Origin: Microbacterium oxydans | GTDB taxonomy: Bacteria; Actinomycetota; Actinomycetes; Actinomycetales; Microbacteriaceae | Length of the DNA stretch: 64,000 nt | NCBI RefSeq assembly: GCF_000956525.1 | Contig: NZ_JYIW01000021.1 | Span: 1-64,000 of the forward strand | Reading direction: 5' to 3' | Shown here: piece after piece, positions 60,011-64,000 of the stretch | Position numbering within the stretch: the stretch's first letter is position 1 | How the letters are laid out: every line of letters begins with the position of its first letter | Translations under genes and position numbers: made by a program | Notes under the pieces: generated by a model | Told to the model about the DNA's origin: nothing | The model's database searches: none | Seen by the model: the letters and a program-made list of their open reading frames with translations, nothing else

Positions 60011-63000
60011 ATGAGGGTCCCCAGCCCGACGAACGCACGACCCGCCCGACGAGCATGGGCGGCAGCCGGCATCGCCGCGACCGTCGGCCTCGCGATGCTG
60101 ACACCCGTGTCGGCGACCGCCGCTCCGGCGACGAGATTCGGCTCGTCCTTCGAGGCAGCGGATGCCGCACCCGTCCTCGCCGGCACGGGCGAAGCAGTCA
60201 ACGTCACGGGGAGCCAGTTCTCCCCCGGCAGCGTGCTGCCCGGCGTGACGGCAGTGACGGCATCCGCCCAGAACACCCCGAACGAGGCCGCCGCCTTCAT
60301 CGCCGACGGCAACGCCTCGTCGAAGTGGCTGGCGTTCACGAACACGGCATGGGTGCAGTACCAGCTCGCCCAGCCGCAGCCCATGGTGCGCTACACGCTC
60401 ACCTCCGGCAACGACGAGCCCGACCGCGACCCCACGAACTTCCGGGTGCAGGGCTCGAACAACGGCACCGACTGGGTGACGGTCGACGAGCGCAGCGGCG
60501 AACTGTTCACCGGCCGCGGCGAGACCCGCACCTTCACCCTCGCGACGCCCAGCGCCGAATACGCGTCCTACCGGCTCGACGTGCTCGCGACCAGGAACCC
60601 GAGCAAGAACATCGTGCAGCTGGCCGGCTGGGAGCCGATCGCGGTCGACGGAGCCACGCCCGAGCCCGCTGATCTGAAGCTGCAGATCGGCAACGGTCCC
60701 ACCAGCTCCGACACCGCCAAGACCGGCGTCGGTTTCACCGGCACCAAGGCGCTGCAGTACACCGGCCGCCACCTGGACGCCGGTCCCGCGTCATCGACCA
60801 CCGTGCTCTACGACGGCGTCGACATCGAGGTCGAGGGCGACAGCGAGCTCTCCTACCTCGTCTTCCCGAACCTCGACGGTGAGCAGACCTATGCCGCGAC
60901 CTTCGTCGCGGTCGACCTGACCTTCGACGACGGCACGACCCTCGCCGCGAGCGGCGCCGTCGACTCCTACGGTTACGGCGCGAACGCGCGCCAGCAGGGC
61001 CAGGCGAACGTGCTGTGGCCGAACCAGTGGAACAAGGTGACGGTCGACCTCGGCCAGTTCGCTGGACGCACGGTCGACGACATCCTCTTCACCTACGATC
61101 ACCCCGGTGTCGAGGTGAAGGGCGTCGAGGTGCCCACCGGCGCGACCGCGTTCAGCGGCTGGCTCGACGACGTCGAGATCGGCGCGGCAGAGGCGCTCGA
61201 CACCTCCGACGGACTCGTCTCCTATGTCGACACCCGTCGCGGCACGAACTCCACCGGCGGATTCTCGCGGGGCAACAACCTGCCGGCGACCGCGTGGCCG
61301 AACGGCTTCAACTTCATCACCCCGATGACGAACGCCGACAACGTGGGCACGATCTACCAGTACCAGCGCGCGAACACGGCGCAGAACCTGCCGGCGCTGA
61401 ACGGCATCGGATTCTCGCACCAGCCGAGCATCTGGATGGGAGACCGCAACCAGATCGCGGTGCTGCCTGCCGCGAACGCCAACCCGACGTCGTCGCTGAA
61501 CGACCGCAAGCTCACGTTCCACCATGAGAACGAGACCGCGCGCCCCGACATCTACGGTGTCGAGTTCGACAACGGCATCGACACCGAGGTCACCGCGACC
61601 GATCACGGCGCGATCTACCGCTTCGAGTTCACCGGTGACGCGAGCTCCGTGCTCATCGACCAGCTCGTGAACTCCTCGAAGCTGACCATCTCCGGCGACA
61701 CCGTCTCCGGCTGGGTCGACGGCGGATCCGGATGGCCGGGACGCACCCGCATGTTCGTCTACGGCACGTTCGACCGCGAGCCCACGGCATCCGGTGCGAC
61801 GACGCGCGGTGACCGCAACGGTACTGCCCGGTACGCGGCGTTCGACACCACGAGCGATCGCACGGTCGAGCTGCGCCTGTCGTCGTCGTTCATCTCACAG
61901 GAGCAGGCGGAGAAGAACCACGCCTTCGAGCTCGATGGCGTCTCGTTCGACCAGGCGCACGCCGCCGTCCGCGACGCGTGGAACGACCGCCTCGGCGTCG
62001 TGCACGATGTGCAGGGCGCGAGCGACACCCAGCTGGTGACGCTCTACTCGAGCCTCTACCGCCTGAACCTGTATCCGAACTCGCAGTTCGAGAACACCGG
62101 CACCGAGTCGGCCCCCGTGTACAAGTACGCGAGCCCGGTCTCGGCCACGAGCGGCTCGGCGAGCGACACCCAGACCAACGCCAAGATCGTCGACGGCAAG
62201 ATCTACGTCAACAACGGCTTCTGGGACACGTATCGCACCGCATGGCCGCTGTATTCGATGCTCTACCCCGAGGTGACGGAGGAGCTCGTCGACGGATTCG
62301 TGCAGCAGGCGCGTGACGGCGGATGGATCGCACGCTGGTCCTCCCCCGGCTACGCCGACCTGATGACCGGCACGAGCTCCGACGTCGCGTTCGCCGAGGC
62401 GTATCTCGCAGGGTCGCTCAGCACCGAGACCGCACTCGAGGCCTACGACGCGGCGGTCAAGAACGCCACCGTGCTGCCGGCATCCAACGCCGTCGGCCGC
62501 AAGGGTCTCGGGCAGTCGATCTTCCTCGGATACACCGAGGCCACGACGCACGAGAGCGCATCGTGGGGTCTCGAGGGCTACATCAACGACTTCGGGATCG
62601 CGGAGATGGCGAAGGCACTCTCTGAGGACCCGAACACGCCCGCCGAGCGCGTCGCGCAGCTGCAGGAGGAAGCGACCTACTTCGAGGCGCGCGCCGAGCA
62701 CTACGTCGAGATGTACAACCCCGACGCTGGCACGTTCACCTCGCGCAATGCCGACGGCAGCTGGACCGCGGGCGCCGAGTTCGACAAGAAGGCCTGGGGC
62801 GGTGCCTTCACCGAGGCGAGCGCCTGGACCTTCGCGTTCCACGCTCCGCACGACGTCGACGGACTGGCCGCGCTGTACGGCGGACGCCAGGGCCTGGTCG
62901 ACGAGTTGCACGAGTTCCTCACGGTCCGCGAGAAGGCCGACTACTCCGGCATCCACGAGGCCCGCGAGGCGCGTGACGTGCGACTCGGCATGCTCGGCAT

Positions 63001-64000
63001 GTCGAACCAGATCGCGCACCACATCCCGTACGTGCTCGCCGAGGCCGGTGATCCCTCGGGTGCACAGGCGCTGATCCGCGACATCCAGGACCGCCTGTTC
63101 GTCGGCTCCGACATCGGTCAGGGCTACCCGGGCGATGAGGACAACGGCGAGTTCTCGGCCTGGTACGTCTTCTCGGCCCTCGGGTTCTATCCGCTCGAGG
63201 TCGGGTCGGGGGACTACACGATCGGTACGCCGCTGTTCGACAGCGCAACGCTCTCGATCGGCGACACGGACCTCGTGATCAACGCACCCGGTGCGTCGGC
63301 TGGCAAGGACTACGTCGCCGGCGTCAGCATCAACGGCGAGCCGATCGACCAGACGACGTTCGACGGCGACCTGGTGCGAACGGGTGGCACGCTCGACTTC
63401 ACGATGAGTGACACGCCCGCAGCCTGGGGCGCGAAGGACCTCGACGAGCAGCTCGAGGTGCCGACCACGCTCGTGGACGCGACCAAGCCCGGCCGCGGCA
63501 CGCTCACGGCGACCGACGGCACTCCCGTCGGCTCGCTGGTCGACGACAACATGAACTCGAAGGTGACGTTCGCGGGCAAGACTGCCGAGCTGGTGTGGAC
63601 CTCGCAGTCCGGACCCGTCTCGATCGGGCAGTACACGCTGACGAGCGCGGCGAAGGGCGATGCCCCGTCGAGCTGGAAGCTCGAGGGCTCGATCGACGGC
63701 ACCACGTGGACCGAGATCGACAGCCGCGATGGCGAGTCGTTCGCCTGGGACACCCAGACCAGGCCGTTCTCGACCGATGGAGCCGACGGATACACGAGCG
63801 TGAAGCTCACACTGACGTCGTCGAGCGACACCCTCGCGCTGTCGGAGGTCGAGCTGTTCGCCTCTGCATCCGCCGCGGATGGACTCTCGATCTCGGCCGG
63901 AGCCCCGCAGCGGGTGCAGGTCGGCACCGAGTTCGCAGGTCAGCTCGCCACCATCGTCGGGACCGAGACGGATGCCGCCGGCTACACCGTCACTGTCGAT
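60011..64000 (+). CDS. Secreted GH92 alpha-mannosidase with discoidin-type domains (3' end outside window)
   Basis: 1330 residues visible without a stop. Signal peptide (about 1-38), an F5/8 type C (discoidin) module (about 70-210), a beta-rich region (about 225-390), the GH92 catalytic part (about 395-1135) with NNGFWDTYRTAWPLYSML, GYTEATTHESASWGLEGYIND and GDEDNGEFSAWYVFSALGFYPLEVG, then a second discoidin-like module (about 1160-1285) and the start of another domain. GH92 enzymes remove alpha-mannose from mannans or N-glycans with calcium. ATG at 60011 has GAGGAG upstream. Probably controlled by the divergent LacI regulator. Confidence 0.93.
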   Translation, partial: MRVPSPTNARPARRAWAAAGIAATVGLAMLTPVSATAAPATRFGSSFEAADAAPVLAGTGEAVNVTGSQFSPGSVLPGVTAVTASAQNTPNEAAAFIADGNASSKWLAFTNTAWVQYQLAQPQPMVRYTLTSGNDEPDRDPTNFRVQGSNNGTDWVTVDERSGELFTGRGETRTFTLATPSAEYASYRLDVLATRNPSKNIVQLAGWEPIAVDGATPEPADLKLQIGNGPTSSDTAKTGVGFTGTKALQYTGRHLDAGPASSTTVLYDGVDIEVEGDSELSYLVFPNLDGEQTYAATFVAVDLTFDDGTTLAASGAVDSYGYGANARQQGQANVLWPNQWNKVTVDLGQFAGRTVDDILFTYDHPGVEVKGVEVPTGATAFSGWLDDVEIGAAEALDTSDGLVSYVDTRRGTNSTGGFSRGNNLPATAWPNGFNFITPMTNADNVGTIYQYQRANTAQNLPALNGIGFSHQPSIWMGDRNQIAVLPAANANPTSSLNDRKLTFHHENETARPDIYGVEFDNGIDTEVTATDHGAIYRFEFTGDASSVLIDQLVNSSKLTISGDTVSGWVDGGSGWPGRTRMFVYGTFDREPTASGATTRGDRNGTARYAAFDTTSDRTVELRLSSSFISQEQAEKNHAFELDGVSFDQAHAAVRDAWNDRLGVVHDVQGASDTQLVTLYSSLYRLNLYPNSQFENTGTESAPVYKYASPVSATSGSASDTQTNAKIVDGKIYVNNGFWDTYRTAWPLYSMLYPEVTEELVDGFVQQARDGGWIARWSSPGYADLMTGTSSDVAFAEAYLAGSLSTETALEAYDAAVKNATVLPASNAVGRKGLGQSIFLGYTEATTHESASWGLEGYINDFGIAEMAKALSEDPNTPAERVAQLQEEATYFEARAEHYVEMYNPDAGTFTSRNADGSWTAGAEFDKKAWGGAFTEASAWTFAFHAPHDVDGLAALYGGRQGLVDELHEFLTVREKADYSGIHEAREARDVRLGMLGMSNQIAHHIPYVLAEAGDPSGAQALIRDIQDRLFVGSDIGQGYPGDEDNGEFSAWYVFSALGFYPLEVGSGDYTIGTPLFDSATLSIGDTDLVINAPGASAGKDYVAGVSINGEPIDQTTFDGDLVRTGGTLDFTMSDTPAAWGAKDLDEQLEVPTTLVDATKPGRGTLTATDGTPVGSLVDDNMNSKVTFAGKTAELVWTSQSGPVSIGQYTLTSAAKGDAPSSWKLEGSIDGTTWTEIDSRDGESFAWDTQTRPFSTDGADGYTSVKLTLTSSSDTLALSEVELFASASAADGLSISAGAPQRVQVGTEFAGQLATIVGTETDAAGYTVTVD

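Overview
This is a chromosomal window from a high-GC actinobacterium, most likely a Microbacteriaceae member close to Microbacterium. The reasons are the very high GC content, the gene order around the replication origin (murJ, trxB, trxA, parB, parA, rsmG, jag, yidC, yidD, rnpA, rpmH, dnaA, dnaN, recF, dciA, gyrB, gyrA, DUF3566, tRNA-Ile, tRNA-Ala), and families typical of the group (DUF6049, DUF3566, DUF6578, LAxTG/LPxTG-anchored proteins). The genus is inferred; no search was run.

Layout. 0-5 kb: the 3' end of a peptide-type ABC ATPase, an aldehyde dehydrogenase with its DUF779 partner and a GAF-domain regulator, then a FitAB/VapBC-type toxin-antitoxin pair. 5-26 kb: the CCA-adding enzyme, followed by about 20 kb that looks accessory. 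It holds an HD hydrolase, a wall-anchored metallophosphatase, a polyamine-type operon (two-domain Lrp regulator, aldehyde dehydrogenase, C26 amidotransferase, DUF3830, PotDBCA-like transporter), a TAT-exported phosphoesterase, an ASCH protein, an LPATG surface protein and small enzymes. 26.5-36 kb: DUF6049-murJ, trxB and trxA (each behind a SigR/SigH-like promoter), GrpB, a sugar porter and parAB. 36.2-39.1 kb: 11 parS or parS-like sites in and around about 2.2 kb without genes. 38.4-41.5 kb: rsmG to rpmH on the minus strand. 41.5-52 kb: dnaA, oriC, dnaN, recF, dciA, gyrB, gyrA and DUF3566 on the plus strand, diverging from the previous block at the origin. 52-55.4 kb: a two-component system with a DUF4097-like protein, then two tRNAs. 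55.4-64 kb: a VOC protein, an XRE/MmyB-type regulator, ilvD, a LacI regulator and a secreted GH92 alpha-mannosidase that runs off the window.

The most unusual structure is the parA-rsmG interval. Eight parS sites are each paired with a copy of a REP-like repeat (core GGTCGCTGAGCCTGTCGAAG) at a nearly constant gap of 19-23 bp. Three pairs have the repeat on the left and five have it on the right, so the array is arranged in inverted halves around about 37.4 kb, and part of it has clearly grown by tandem duplication. The same repeat recurs between genes elsewhere and has entered coding sequences, leaving recognisable peptides in RecF, possibly GyrB, a histidine kinase and the ABC ATPase, where it is expanded as an in-frame 24-bp tandem repeat.

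Other points of interest are a perfect hairpin that buries the Shine-Dalgarno of the polyamine-operon aldehyde dehydrogenase, a PIN toxin with Gly in place of one catalytic Asp, a parS site that encodes the start of ParA, and a strong excess of the hexamer GGATGC/GCATCC.
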